This document shows positions 43,259 through 52,599 of a stretch of DNA of 64,000 nt, piece after piece. This DNA is from Megaustenia siamemsis (taxonomy: Eukaryota; Mollusca; Gastropoda; Stylommatophora; Ariophantidae): assembly GCA_032433765.1 (NCBI GenBank), contig JAVIAB010000160.1:20716115-20780114 (forward strand). Direction: 5' to 3'. Every line of letters starts with the position of its first letter. Position 1 is the stretch's first letter. The translations under genes and the position numbers were made by a program. The notes under the pieces are model-generated. The model did no database searches. It saw nothing but the letters and a program-made list of their open reading frames with translations, and was not told the DNA's origin.

Positions 43259-44033
43259 ATAGCACTTGATGATGTTGGGCCGTCATTGATGACTCCAATT
43301 CCAAACATATAGACACACAGTGGTGGTAATTTGTCATTTCCAATCCAACAGAAGCCACATAACCTGTAGTTAGTAAAACCACAGAGAGAATATAATTTTG
43401 TGACCTTCACTGATTCACTCTTAGATGTGAATGTGTAGTTTACACAAGAGGAGAAGTTTTCAACTACAGTGATTCCATTTAAGGCAATTCTGGGATAGCA
43501 AGGCAAGTCTCCTTTATAGCAGCAGAACTTGATGTTCTCCGCTCCCTTCTTGTAGCTCCTGCCACACGATTCTGATGTCTCATTAACTTGGACATCATTC
43601 AAGAACAATGTCTGATTAACATTCCATAGATATGGCTCTGCTGATGAAGTGCTTGGTGCAACAGTTGTATCAATCATACTGGAGGCTCCTGGTCTGTGGT
43701 CATTAATATCACAGACGGCACATGGTGTTGTTATATTCAGTATTTCTTTCTGGGGTGTAAATATGTGGCACACACATGGAGAGTGGTTTGTGGTCACAGT
43801 AATCCCATTAAAGTCAATTCTAGGGTAGCATGGCATAGCTGTTTCAGAACAGCACAATCCTGTGATGTTTTCTGTGTTCGCTATAAAGCTGCTGCTGCTA
43901 CACAATCCTGACCAATTATAGGTGTGGACATTATTCACTTGCAATGACAAAACTGCTTTGTTTACATCATAAACCTCTGGAAGCGAATCATTTATGGGAC
44001 TAATAGTACAATTTATTCTTCCATCGGGGATAT
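43231..44033 (-). CDS. Putative terminal exon of a Cys-rich secreted or surface protein with two homologous modules
   Basis: The frame is open for about 266 codons. Module 1 has NNVHTYNWSGLCSSSSF, GLCCSETAMPCYPRIDFNGI and TPCAVCDI; module 2 has VNETSESCGRSYKKG, FCCYKGDLPCYPRIALNGI and YSLCGF. The shared pattern CC-x5-PCYPRIxxNGITV, with spaced cysteines after it and many N-x-S/T sites, points to an extracellular disulfide-bonded protein. I do not recognise the family. At the upstream end, TTTTTTTGGGGACTCAATGCAG resembles a 3' splice site, and a TAA lies just beyond, so I place the exon start at 44033 in an internal codon phase; the first Met is at 43950. The last residues (SSAMTIINFGRT, stop) lie in sequence shared with the SINE2/SINE4 5' module. 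No upstream exon is identified, and it may be a pseudogene. Confidence 0.5.
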
Positions 44034-44231
44034 CTGCATTGAGTCCCCAAAAAAAGGTCTTTGGTTAAAAAGCACATATGCGTTTGAGTTAAACACACAA
44101 TGAGCCCACTTCGTAGATTCAAAATGATTCTTGCCAATGCCATCGGTTTGCACAAGTTAGGTCCTTAGCTACCAACGTCAAAAATGTCTGAAACGAAGCC
44201 ATCCAATTAACGACTTTATCTACAGCGAAGG

Positions 44232-44337
44232 TTAACGAACTGTGAACAAACATTTATGTTTGTATTGCTGCGAGTTGGCAGATTTGTGAAAATGTTTTCA
44301 AGGGTTTGAACATAAATGTTTGTTCACAGTTCGTTAA
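44232..44337. repeat. Perfect 29-bp inverted repeat, 48-nt loop
   Basis: Left arm 44232-44260 (TTAACGAACTGTGAACAAAC then ATTTATGTT) is exactly complementary to 44309-44337. The right arm overlaps by two bases the truncated 3' end of the SINE1 on the minus strand. Confidence 0.93.
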
Positions 44338-44492
44338 TGTGGTCGGTATTACGCCCGTACCGCTTTACTTTCCCAGAAAAAAAATCCGGTATCCATTAAA
44401 GGCTGGGTGAACCCTGAAGCGGTCGGTTGGGATCGAACCCTACCTCTTGTCCTTTGTAGTCCAGTTCACTAACCACTGAGCTATATCGGCTC
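44336..44492 (-). mobile_element. SINE1, complete head with 3'-truncated body
   Basis: On the minus strand, GAGCCGATATAGCTCAGTGG starts the tRNA-like head, with GGTTCGATCCCAACCG as B box. The body ends at ACCGACCACATTA, about 90 bp short of the usual end. Truncation at the 3' end is abnormal for retroposition and coincides with the inverted repeat. Confidence 0.88.
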
Positions 44493-44719
44493 ATGTAATA
44501 TAATGCTCCTAACATAATGCTCGTAACATGATACTTGTAACATGATACTCGTAACAAAAAATCAAAGACTGGCAAGTGCGAGGCTTTCTAGCGCGAAATA
44601 TTAAATGTCTAATTTGTTTTTTAAAAGTAAAGTTTTAAACTGTAATAAAAGATCTTTTTTCTAATTAACTTAATTTATAATAGAAGAAGTCTGTGTATTT
44701 ATATTTCTAGCCAAACAAT

Positions 44720-45157
44720 TATGGTTATGGTTAATCGAAGGTCCTGCTATCACTGCAAACGACTTAAAATCCATAATTGATCAACCGACCGTGCCAGTGG
44801 TGGTTTCATCCGAATTAAATCATACGAATTTAAAATCATCTAATTGAAGGATCCAAACAAAGAAAGGCAGATGCAGTCCCCATCATAGCAGCTACAGCAC
44901 ACGTCAAAAGACATAAGGTCAGGCGACACTGAAAGTGACCGCATCTGAAATGTCCTTCGTCAAATAATACCATCGTTCATCGTAAGCAATCGGAGTATCG
45001 AACCACGATCCGGATGAAAGGCACAGCTCAAAGTGTAGACAGCGCACTAAACTCAGTAGCTCCGGCAGCAAGCCGGACTTGGAATATGAGGAAACTGCAA
45101 CCAGGAACACTTTTCAGACTGAGCCTCAACGGTTCCTGCTGCTTACCCACCATATTT
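44720..45157 (-). mobile_element. SINE4 candidate, copy 2
   Basis: Same order as copy 1: GGTGGGTAAGCAGCAGGAAC, GAAAAGTGTTCCTGGTTGCA, GCTTGCTGCCGGAGCTACTG, A-box-like GAGTTTAGTGCGCTG, B-box GGTTCGATACTCC, then body, and tail of GGTTAT-type repeats near 44722-44735 (read on the plus strand). The B box is better here than in copy 1. Confidence 0.62.
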
Positions 45158-45644
45158 ACCGTAAGTCTAACAACTAAGGTATCAGTGACAAACAACTGCG
45201 ATGATTAATCTTTATGTTATATTTCCTCACTAAGAACTTTCCCTCCCTCCACCAGGAATAGGGGGAGGGGGTGGGGAGGTTGGGTGCCACCCCTGCGACC
45301 CTAACCCGTGCTACACCTCTGAGTGCTATTAAGTGCGTGCCAGTAATGAGATCTTTCATGTGGTTGGGAAAGTAATGAGAGCGCTAGTGGGAGCTGACAT
45401 AACAAAATGATGATGGTTCTGTACACCATTAGACAAATGAATAAATATGAATGATGTCCGTTAACATAGTCGTAAAAAGTCGTAAGGAAGTTAAGGATAA
45501 CATTTGACCGTTCTCTTGTTATTGATCCAACTTGTTATGAGCTGTAACCCATCGGCCCGCCTTTCACAAAAGTTGTCAAATTGGGAACGTGGGGAGGCCA
45601 GTGCTTTTCCTCGCTGTTATATCCTTATGAACTGGGCGAGTAAG
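45158..45644. other. No gene seen
   Basis: Unique-looking sequence; a G-rich patch near 45258-45285 (GGGGGAGGGGGTGGGGAGG) might form a quadruplex. Confidence 0.4.
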
Positions 45645-45790
45645 GTACCCGTTTCTTCTTTCTTCTTATTTCTTTTCTATTTGCCTTTCAGCGTCGAGGG
45701 GAGATATAATTTGCGGTCTTTTGCTTTTCTGTTCGCCTCTGCTGATATTATGTTTCCAAGTGTTTCAAATATCCCATCAATCATTTCTTC
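45645..45790 (-). mobile_element. RTE-B LINE, last 145 bp
   Basis: Complements EEMIDGIFETLGNIISAEA, NRKAKDRKLYLPSTLKGK and the start of the GAA-type tail. Confidence 0.86.
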
Positions 45791-46045
45791 TTTAGCTGAG
45801 TTGAATTGGGGGCTTCCGGTTAAAATCACGAAAACAGAGCGGAATCCGATCGTGCACATCGGATCTGGACACGTTCCAAATGCAAACAAAAGCGCTAAAA
45901 ATTGTAATTTACAACTCTGTAATAAATCTCCTTTGTTCTCAGAAACAAATAAAGAAAATTTTGATGCTCGCTGTTGCCATTCGCACGATAGTTACGTGTC
46001 TTCCAACCCCGGCCCTGAATATGGCAAAATTAGCTATGCGTTGTG
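45791..46045. other. No gene seen
   Basis: Unique-looking sequence between LINE copies. Confidence 0.45.
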
Positions 46046-46895
46046 GTTTACATCATCAATGAGTGCCGCCTCCGTATCGAAGTATGGCTACCATTGAACC
46101 CCATTCCGCTCTGTCTCTTGCTTTGATGGTGCAGGTTGTCATAGGCTGATTTGTTTGTCTTTTGATGTTATTCGTCCATGTTATTCTTTGTCTGCCTGTG
46201 CCTATTTTACCTTGTATTTTCCCTTTGAAGATTACTTTTAGTAGGATGATGTGTCTTTTAACATGCTCCCAAAATCTCATTTCATTTGTTTGAATTGCAG
46301 TTATTAGTTCTATTTTCATATTTGGTTGTTTTAAAACTTCATCGTTTGTTTTCTTTTCTTTCCATCTAGTTCTCCCCATTCTTCTATAAATCCACATTTT
46401 AAAGGTTTAAATTTTCTGTTCGGTTTTCTTGTCTAATGTCCATGTTTCTGCACCATGAAAGAGTGTTGAGAAGATATAACATTTTACTATTCTTAGTTTT
46501 AGCCCTGGTGTTATTTGTTTTGATGTTAGTATATTTTTCATGGCATTAAAATTACTTTTTGTCTTTTCTATTATTTTGTTTTATTCACTTTTCCATTTTC
46601 CATAACTTGTTATAGTATATTCAAGATAGTTGTAGCTCTGTACTGTCTCCAGGTCTATTCCTTCCACTTTGATATCGACTTGTAGGTTTTGAGTGTTAAC
46701 TTTGTTTATTTTCATAGTTTCTTATCTTTTTAACGTTCATATATAATCTATATATTTTGCTCATCTTTATTTCATTTAGAGATTGTTGTAGATCTTTAGG
46801 ATTTTTCTGTTGGTAATCAGTATCAGTATCATCAGCATATCTTAGGTTATTGATTATCTTTCCATTAATATTTAGGCCTGGCATTTTTGTGATAT
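46046..46895 (-). mobile_element. RTE-A LINE, 5'-truncated
   Basis: From the terminal GGDGTH codons through the SNIKR-type block, FWEHVKRHIILLKV, MWIYRRMGRTRWKEKK, ETWTLDKKTEQ, YNYLEYTITSYG-type, up to MPGLNINGKIINNLRYADD. The motif C region reads YADDTDTDYQQ, so bases after YADD are altered. Several frameshifts. Starts at the same element position as the copy at 5040-5916, just downstream of RT motif B. Confidence 0.87.
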
Positions 46896-46915
46896 CAAGC
46901 TATTATACATCAAGC

Positions 46916-46918
<3 letters not shown>

Positions 46919-46956
<38 letters not shown>
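46919..46956. repeat. (TA)n microsatellite
   Basis: Pure TA run followed by TATAATAT variants to about 46990. Confidence 0.95.
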
Positions 46957-46960
<4 letters not shown>

Positions 46961-47016
46961 TATATAATACGCTTATATAACATAATGTATATGCTTATAG
47001 AATATCCTTATAATAT

Positions 47017-47649
47017 AGTTCAAACAAGACAAATGCGATTTTTGGGCCATGCTAAAAGACACATTTCGAGGAAATTAGAGAAATCGCCAATCAACCACTA
47101 ATATCTTCAGTAATAAAGAAAAGACGATGGTCATACGTTGGACATGGGATGAGAAGAGATAATAATCGAATAGCAAAGCAAGCCCTCATATGGGAAACAA
47201 CAGGTAAAAGAAAAAGAGGAAGACCCAGGGAGACACTGAGAAGAACATTGATGAGAGAGGCAAGAGCAGCAGGAATCGGCTCCCTCAATGAGATAGAACT
47301 GCTTGCACAGAACAGAGACAGATGGCGAGATTTGATAAAATATCTTTAAAAGAAAACTGCTAGAACAAAAATTCATATAGGAGAAGGTGTATCTTGGTCT
47401 ACGCCCTATGGGCCGGTTACGGTTCGAAAGGTCAATAGATAGATAGATAAAAGACACAACAGCCTACTAAAAGTAATCCTGGAGGGGAAAATACAAGGTA
47501 AAAGTGGCAGGCAGATCAAGACTAACATGGACGAGTAACATCAAAAGATGGACAAATCAGCCTATGACAACCTGCACCATCAAAGCAAGAGACATAGCAG
47601 AATGGCGCTCCATGGTAGCAACCTTCGTTGCGGAGACGGCACTCGATGA

Positions 47650-47658
<9 letters not shown>
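47017..47658 (+). mobile_element. RTE-A LINE 3' end, split by RT-H
   Basis: VQTRQMRFLGHAKRH at 47017-47063 continues after the insert as KRHNSLLKVILEGKIQGKSG at 47451, with TWTSNIKRWTNQPMTTCTIK and the final GDGTR codons, then GATGATATATAT. Confidence 0.88.
47064..47448 (+). mobile_element. RT-H LINE 3' end, with 10-bp target duplication
   Basis: Encodes VIKKRRWSYVGHGMRRDNN, IAKQALIWETTGKRKRGRPR, ETLRRTLMREARAAGIGSLN, EIELLAQNRDRWRDLIKYL with stop at 47347, then about 90 bp of 3' UTR ending in (GATA)n. Flanks AAAAGACACA at 47054-47063 and 47449-47458 are identical. The C-terminal frame is undamaged over its last 66 codons. A different family from RTE-A. Confidence 0.92.

Positions 47659-47714
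<56 letters not shown>
47650..47714. repeat. (TA)n microsatellite at the RTE-A tail
   Basis: About 30 TA units begin directly at the end of the RTE-A copy and end in a few TG repeats. Confidence 0.96.
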
Positions 47715-47721
<7 letters not shown>

Positions 47722-47775
47722 TCCTTAAAAAGACCAACGAAGAAATTATGAAAGAGGCCAACACAAAAAGATGCA
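47722..47775 (+). mobile_element. Short RTE-C/D-type LINE scrap
   Basis: KKTNEEIMKEANTKR is the linker block of the RTE-D family; nothing else of the element is present. Confidence 0.65.
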
Positions 47776-48879
47776 ATAATGATAACGATGGGTGTCTCAT
47801 CTCAGTGAAAAGTTCAAAGAAGGTGACACACGACACGGTTCAATGTGAATGCTGTCCTATGATGTCGGTTCAAAATGCTTTACTTGTTTTAATAGCGCCA
47901 CACAGGTAAATGTAACGCTCTAGGGCATCACATGGTAACGCGGTCGTTGTAAACTGGACGTCCTCACGATGGTAAGTCGTCTCGTAACCTATTGTTTTTA
48001 ACGTAGAACAGGCCACGTATGAACATCGAGCTCTACAGTGTCTACCTGTCGATAGGATACAGGATAATTGTTTGTGGTGATTTTCCTTCACTGTTGCCGC
48101 TCAATCTTTCTTTAAGATCTGTACTCAGTTGTTGGTGTCAACTGTCTAATTTCTCTGTACTTCGCGCTGTGTTTGACTCCGGTCGTTGGGTTGATCTACA
48201 ATACACGTTTCAATGAATCAATTACACACGTAATTCTGTTGTGTCAAAACATAGTAGAACTTTAATTTTATAATTCCACACACACCAATGTACAATCACA
48301 AAAATCCAGCGGTCTGACATCTCCGCTCGGATATCAAAGTACGCTAGGTACCTCAGACTCTTGTATCACTTTCGAGTCACTCTCTTACATAAGAGTTTCT
48401 ATCTACATGGCATCTCTCTTGAAGCTTAATCCTGTTTCCTACTATAAAACACAGAGCATACGCTCGACAATGGCTCTTAAGACTACACGTCCAAGTGGCG
48501 TGCGCCAGTCTCTTGAGTCTCTCGCTTATATGTGATCTCTGTTTAAAACCCTCTGCATGGCCTTAAATACCTCGTACCCCTGCCAATCAACAACTACTTC
48601 CTTAATTTCATAGCCAATGACTTCTCTTGACGTCATAACCTCTATCTCACCTTAACCTCCCCTTTATTTCTATTTACTCCTCCGTGCTTCTCACCGGTGC
48701 CCAATATCACGAGACTCTCTCATCTCTACTCACCCAAACAACAGTTCATCCCAACATCCCATGAATGTCACCTTCCCTGCACCTACGCTGTTTCTCTCAA
48801 TTCTCCTCACACCGTCCCTATACCAATTATTCCCCTAAATTCCTCCTTCCCCGGCTACAAAGAGAACTACTAAAAAAAA
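47776..48879. other. No gene seen
   Basis: About 1.1 kb of unique-looking sequence, pyrimidine-rich on the right. No frame with a family signature and no tandem repeat. Confidence 0.5.
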
Positions 48880-49455
48880 AAAGAACAGCGAGAAAATTCT
48901 GAAAGAGGCAAACACAAAAAGGGAGCAAATAAAAAACAGAAAGAATCGATTGAAAATTTTTGGGTACATCACGAGAAGAATAAAGTTAGAATACTTGATT
49001 ACAACAGGCAAAATACAGAGAAAGAGATATCTCCGGTGACAAAGGCAGAAGATACTAGACAGCTTGGTGTCGTTGCATCATCATCATTTGCTATACCGGT
49101 TGGCGTAGGCGATCATGTCCTTCCACAATCTTCTATCTACAGTGCATCGTATCGGTTTTGTTGTTGACTGTTTTCCATGCCATGACACCAATCTACCCAG
49201 TATTTTCTCTCTTTGTAGTCTGCGATCTCTCTTTCCTTTTATTTTGTCAGTTGTAACCAAGTATTCCAACTTTCCTCTTCTCATGATGTTTCCGAAAAAT
49301 GTTGATTGTTTCTTTCTGATATTATTATGAGCTGTCTTTTCGTTACATGATAAACAGTTAATAACAGAATTGATGCGATGCACTGTGGACAGGTAATTGT
49401 GGAAGGACATGATTGCCTGCGTCAACCGGTGACATGGCACACAATGATGATGATG
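48880..49455 (+). mobile_element. RTE-D LINE 3' end, split by a second RTE-D
   Basis: Left part (48880-49078) covers KEANTKREQIKNRKNRLKIF, GYITRRIKLEYLITTGKI and the LDSLVS region; right part (49340-49455) covers the STTEL-like block and CTVDR-type codons ending in GDMAHNDDDG. Confidence 0.83.
49079..49339 (-). mobile_element. RTE-D LINE 3' end nested in an older RTE-D
   Basis: Complements the terminus (ATACCGGTTGGCGTAGGCGA), the LWKDMIAYANR codons, REKILGRLVSWHGKQSTTK and RGKLEYLVTTDKIKGKRDR. Flanked by TCGTTGCAT at 49070-49078 and TCGTTACAT at 49340-49348, an 8-of-9 target duplication. Confidence 0.85.
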
Positions 49456-49628
49456 GTATCTGAGCTTTTCGTAGCATAACGCATGGCCTACTTCACAAAA
49501 GGCGCATGCAAAAAACAGACGAGCCCAGGCACTATGAATACATCTTGTTCATTCTGCAGTTGAATTTGTCTATCCTATATTGGCAGATTCAGCCACGAGA
49601 GAAGATATTCAACAACATAATGCCCAGC
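49456..49628. other. No gene seen
   Basis: Unique-looking target sequence of the next SINE. Confidence 0.45.
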
Positions 49629-49641
49629 ATAACACACTAAT

Positions 49642-49902
49642 GGAGCCGCCATAGCTCAGTGGTTAGTGAACTGGACTACAAAGGACAAGAGGTAGGGTTC
49701 GATCTCAACCGACGGCTTCCGGGTTCACCCAGCCTTAAATGGGTACCGGATTTTTTTCTGGGAAAGTAAAGCGGCACGGGCGTAATACCGACCACATTAT
49801 CCCAAAGATCATGTGCTGAAGGTCTGTATAATTTATGGTCACTATCACCATATTCCTTATACGCCACTTGGCGTGACGGGGGTGCTTTTATTTTTTACTT
49901 TT
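49642..49902 (+). mobile_element. SINE1, complete copy with 13-bp target duplication
   Basis: Flanked by ATAACACACTAAT at 49629-49641 and 49903-49915. Full tRNA-like head (GCCATAGCTCAGTGGTTAG; GGTTCGATCTCAACCG) and full body to a TTTTATTTTTTACTTTT end, 261 bp. With 22222-22478 it defines both ends of the family. Confidence 0.95.
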
Positions 49903-49990
49903 ATAACACACTAATATTTTGACAAACTACTGACTCATCTAAATTGCTTGCTACTAACAGTTTTTCAAGACGTCAAAGGCCATATATACT

Positions 49991-51479
49991 TCACACTATA
50001 ATTGTTGGGTTGTGTTTTTGCCTTCTAATTGCAACAACTACACAACAACAACGTGCCAATAACACCACGGAACTTATTATTCTCTGAAGGAAATTATGGG
50101 GAATAAAGTTCCATTCACCTCGAAGAGCAGCTTCCAGATGTTGAAGATTAGCAGGAAAGCCTTGTCTGTAGATTCTGCGTCCAAGCTCATCCCACAGATG
50201 TTCTACAGGGGGCGTGTCTGGTGATAGGGCAGGCCAATCAATCGTCACAAGAGCAGCTTCCAGATGTTGCAGTTTAGCATGAAAGCCTTGTCTGTAGATT
50301 ATGCGTCCCACAGATGCTCTACTGCGGCCGTGTCTGGTGATAGGGCAGGCCAATCAATAGTCACAAGAGCAGATTCCAGCTGTTGAAGATTAGCAGGAGA
50401 GCCTTGCCTGTAGATTCTGCGTCCCACAGATGCTCTACTGCGGCCGTGTCTGGTGATAGGGCAGGCCAATCAATAGTCACAAGAGCAGCTTCCAGCTGTT
50501 GAAGATTAGCAGGAGAGCCTGCTTGTAAACTCTATGTCCACAGATGCTCTACAAGGAGTGTGTCTGGTGATAGGGCAGGCCAATCAATCATCACAAGAGC
50601 AGCTTCCAGCTGTTGAAGATTAGCAGGAGAGCCTTGCTTGTAAACTCTATGTCCACAGATGCTCTACAAGGGGTGTGTCTGGTGATAGGGCAGGCCAATC
50701 AATCGTCACAATGTTCTGCTGGTGTTGATATTGTTGCGTAATATGTGCGGTGTGCGCACATGCGTTATCCTGCTGGAGAAGCTGCAGATATGGATAATAT
50801 GTAAACGCAGGAGCAACAAATGCATCACGAACCTCATATCGACATATCACAGTATTAACATTTCCACGGAAGACGTGAAGAGGCAAAGTGATGGTGAAAA
50901 CTGAATCCTCACTAAATGTGAATACTGCCACCTCCAAAATCGGTTGTGCTGGCGAACACAACAAGCTGTAAGGCGCTCTCCACAGTGTCGCCAAATCCAC
51001 ATACGTCCATCAGTAAATGAGTTATTGAATAATCTCTCGTTTGTGAATAGGACAGTATTCACTGTAGCCAAGACAATCTGACCTGTTGCTCTGCCCATTG
51101 CAGGCGGTGCTGACGATGCCTGCAAGTCAAGTTGGCCCACAATAAAGTCGTCTTGCAGTAAGGTCTCTCTATCTCTGAGTTGTCGTATGACAGTCATTCG
51201 AGAGAATTGCCAGCTTCTACCCTCTATTGTTTTTGTTGTTTCCCTTGCTGGGAGAGAACTATCACTTAGGTGACTCAGCACAATATGACGATCTTGTGCA
51301 GGGGTAGTAACTCGTGGTTGACCACTCCGAAGTCTATCACGGGTACTGCGAATGGTTCGGTAACGTTTATTCACTCGTACAATAGTGCAGTAGTGGTAAT
51401 TTATCTTTGCAGCAATGGCCTGCGAGCTCATTGCGATTTCCAACATATCAATGGCTCGATAGCGATCATTTTCAACCAC
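49991..51479 (-). pseudogene. Tc1-type (DD34E) transposase, inactive, with internal amplification
   Basis: A cut-and-paste DNA transposase. Minus-strand frame 51479-50847 gives the N-terminal paired helix-turn-helix region (MLEIAMSSQAIAAKI, RSGQPRVTTPAQDRHIVL, FSRMTVIRQLRDRE), then VLFTNERLF where the family has VLFTDE, so the first catalytic Asp is Asn. After frameshifts, 51000-50647 holds WRAPYSL, RDAFVAPAFTYYPYLQLL, QQDNACAHTAHITQQY and TIDWPALSPDTPLVEHLW; the D to E distance is 34 residues between. C-terminal residues EHLWDELGRRIYRQGFPANL, GEWNFIPHNFLQRIISSV and AIRRQKHNPTI end at 49991. Terminal inverted repeats were not identified. Dead because of the Asp to Asn change, frameshifts and amplification. 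Confidence 0.88.
50123..50708. repeat. Five tandem copies of a 114-126-bp transposase segment
   Basis: Units starting AAGAGCAGCTTCCAG occur at about 50123, 50249, 50365, 50481 and 50595. Each encodes, on the minus strand, TIDWPALSPDTP, (V)EHLW, YRQGFPANLQHLEAAL in whole or part. The unit nearest the C-terminus is the longest (126 bp); others have lost about 10 bp around GRRIY, breaking the frame. Confidence 0.93.
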
Positions 51480-51569
51480 ATTTACTGCATGTTTTGTCTC
51501 AACGACCTTTTTAAATCGAGTTAACAGCTACTAAGGAATATAGGGCTATATATAACAAATTTTAACCCG

Positions 51570-51955
51570 TGAAAGCGAATCATGAACAGTAGACAAACAA
51601 ATGAAAAGACAGTTAAAGGCCACAGAGATGGGATTTCTCAGAAGAATGTTGAAAGTTTCCTGGACTGCTAAAAAGACCAACGAGGAAATTCTCAAAGAGG
51701 CCAACACAAAAAGGGAGCTCCTAAAAAAAATCAGAAAGAAACAATCAACCTTTCATGGGCACATCATCACAAGAGGAAAGTTGGAATACTTGGTTACAAG
51801 TGGCTAAAAATACAAGTAAAAATAGATCGCAGACTACAAAGTGAGAAAATACTAGATAGCTTGGTGTCATGGCATGGAAAACAGTCAACAACAGAACTGA
51901 TACGATGCACTGCAGATAGAAGATTGTGGAAGGACATGATCACCTAGACAACATT
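51570..51955 (+). mobile_element. RTE-D LINE 3' end fragment
   Basis: Frame 51601-51807 reads MKRQLKATEMGFLRRMLKV, SWTAKKTNEEILKEANTKR and GKLEYLVTSG; the remainder covers the LDSLVSWHGKQSTTEL block and CTADRRLWKDMIT. It stops before the terminal NRYGT codons. Confidence 0.86.
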
Positions 51956-52264
51956 TTCAGGGTCATAGCTATTTGGAACCGTGTTGCACGTATAACTTTC
52001 ATTATTCTCATGTAGCTTGTACATAAACCCGTGTGTTAAGTTGTGCCCTTTCCATTCCAGCAACCATTATCACCCAACCTCATAACAAACACGGGGAAAA
52101 TCTATTCCAACACTTATATTTACATTGACACTCTGGATCTGTAAAGTTGTGCATTATTAACGTGCTCCAGTATATATAGACAATACAAGGACGAAGAGTT
52201 CAACACATTGTCTTATGTCGAAGAGACACATTTACTATTTCCTTTATAATGGCTACTATCTTGT
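51956..52264. other. No gene seen
   Basis: Unique-looking sequence. Confidence 0.45.
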
Positions 52265-52575
52265 GGCCAGTAATGAAAATGTTCTGAAAGAGGTCAAAGC
52301 AAAAAGAGAACTAATTTCCAATATTAGGAAGAGACAATCATCATTTTTTGGCCATTAAATGAGAAGAGAACAACTGGAATATATTGTAACAACTGGAACA
52401 ATTGAGGGACGAAGAGATAGAGGAAAGCAAAGAGAAAAAATAACAGACAGCTTAAGAGAATGGCTTGGTAGAAGGTCAACAACAGAAATGATAAATAGCT
52501 GCCGAGATCGAAAATTGTGGAGAGATATGATCACCTACGCCAGTAGGCCCGGTACTTGATGATGATGGGGATGAT
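52265..52575 (+). mobile_element. RTE-C LINE 3' end
   Basis: SNENVLKEVKAKRELISNIR, MRREQLEYIVTTGTIEGRRD, EKITDSLREWLGRRSTTEMI, NSCRDRKLWRDMITYASR and GT with stop, then a GATGATGGGGATGAT tail. One stop (CATTAAATG) precedes MRREQ. Confidence 0.88.
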
Positions 52576-52599
52576 CTTGTGGCATGTAGCGTTCTTTGA

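Noticed and set aside
49930..51560. Terminal inverted repeats for the Tc1 element
   Set aside because: Sequences outside the coding region (near 49950 and 51530) show only weak partial complementarity; I could not define termini.
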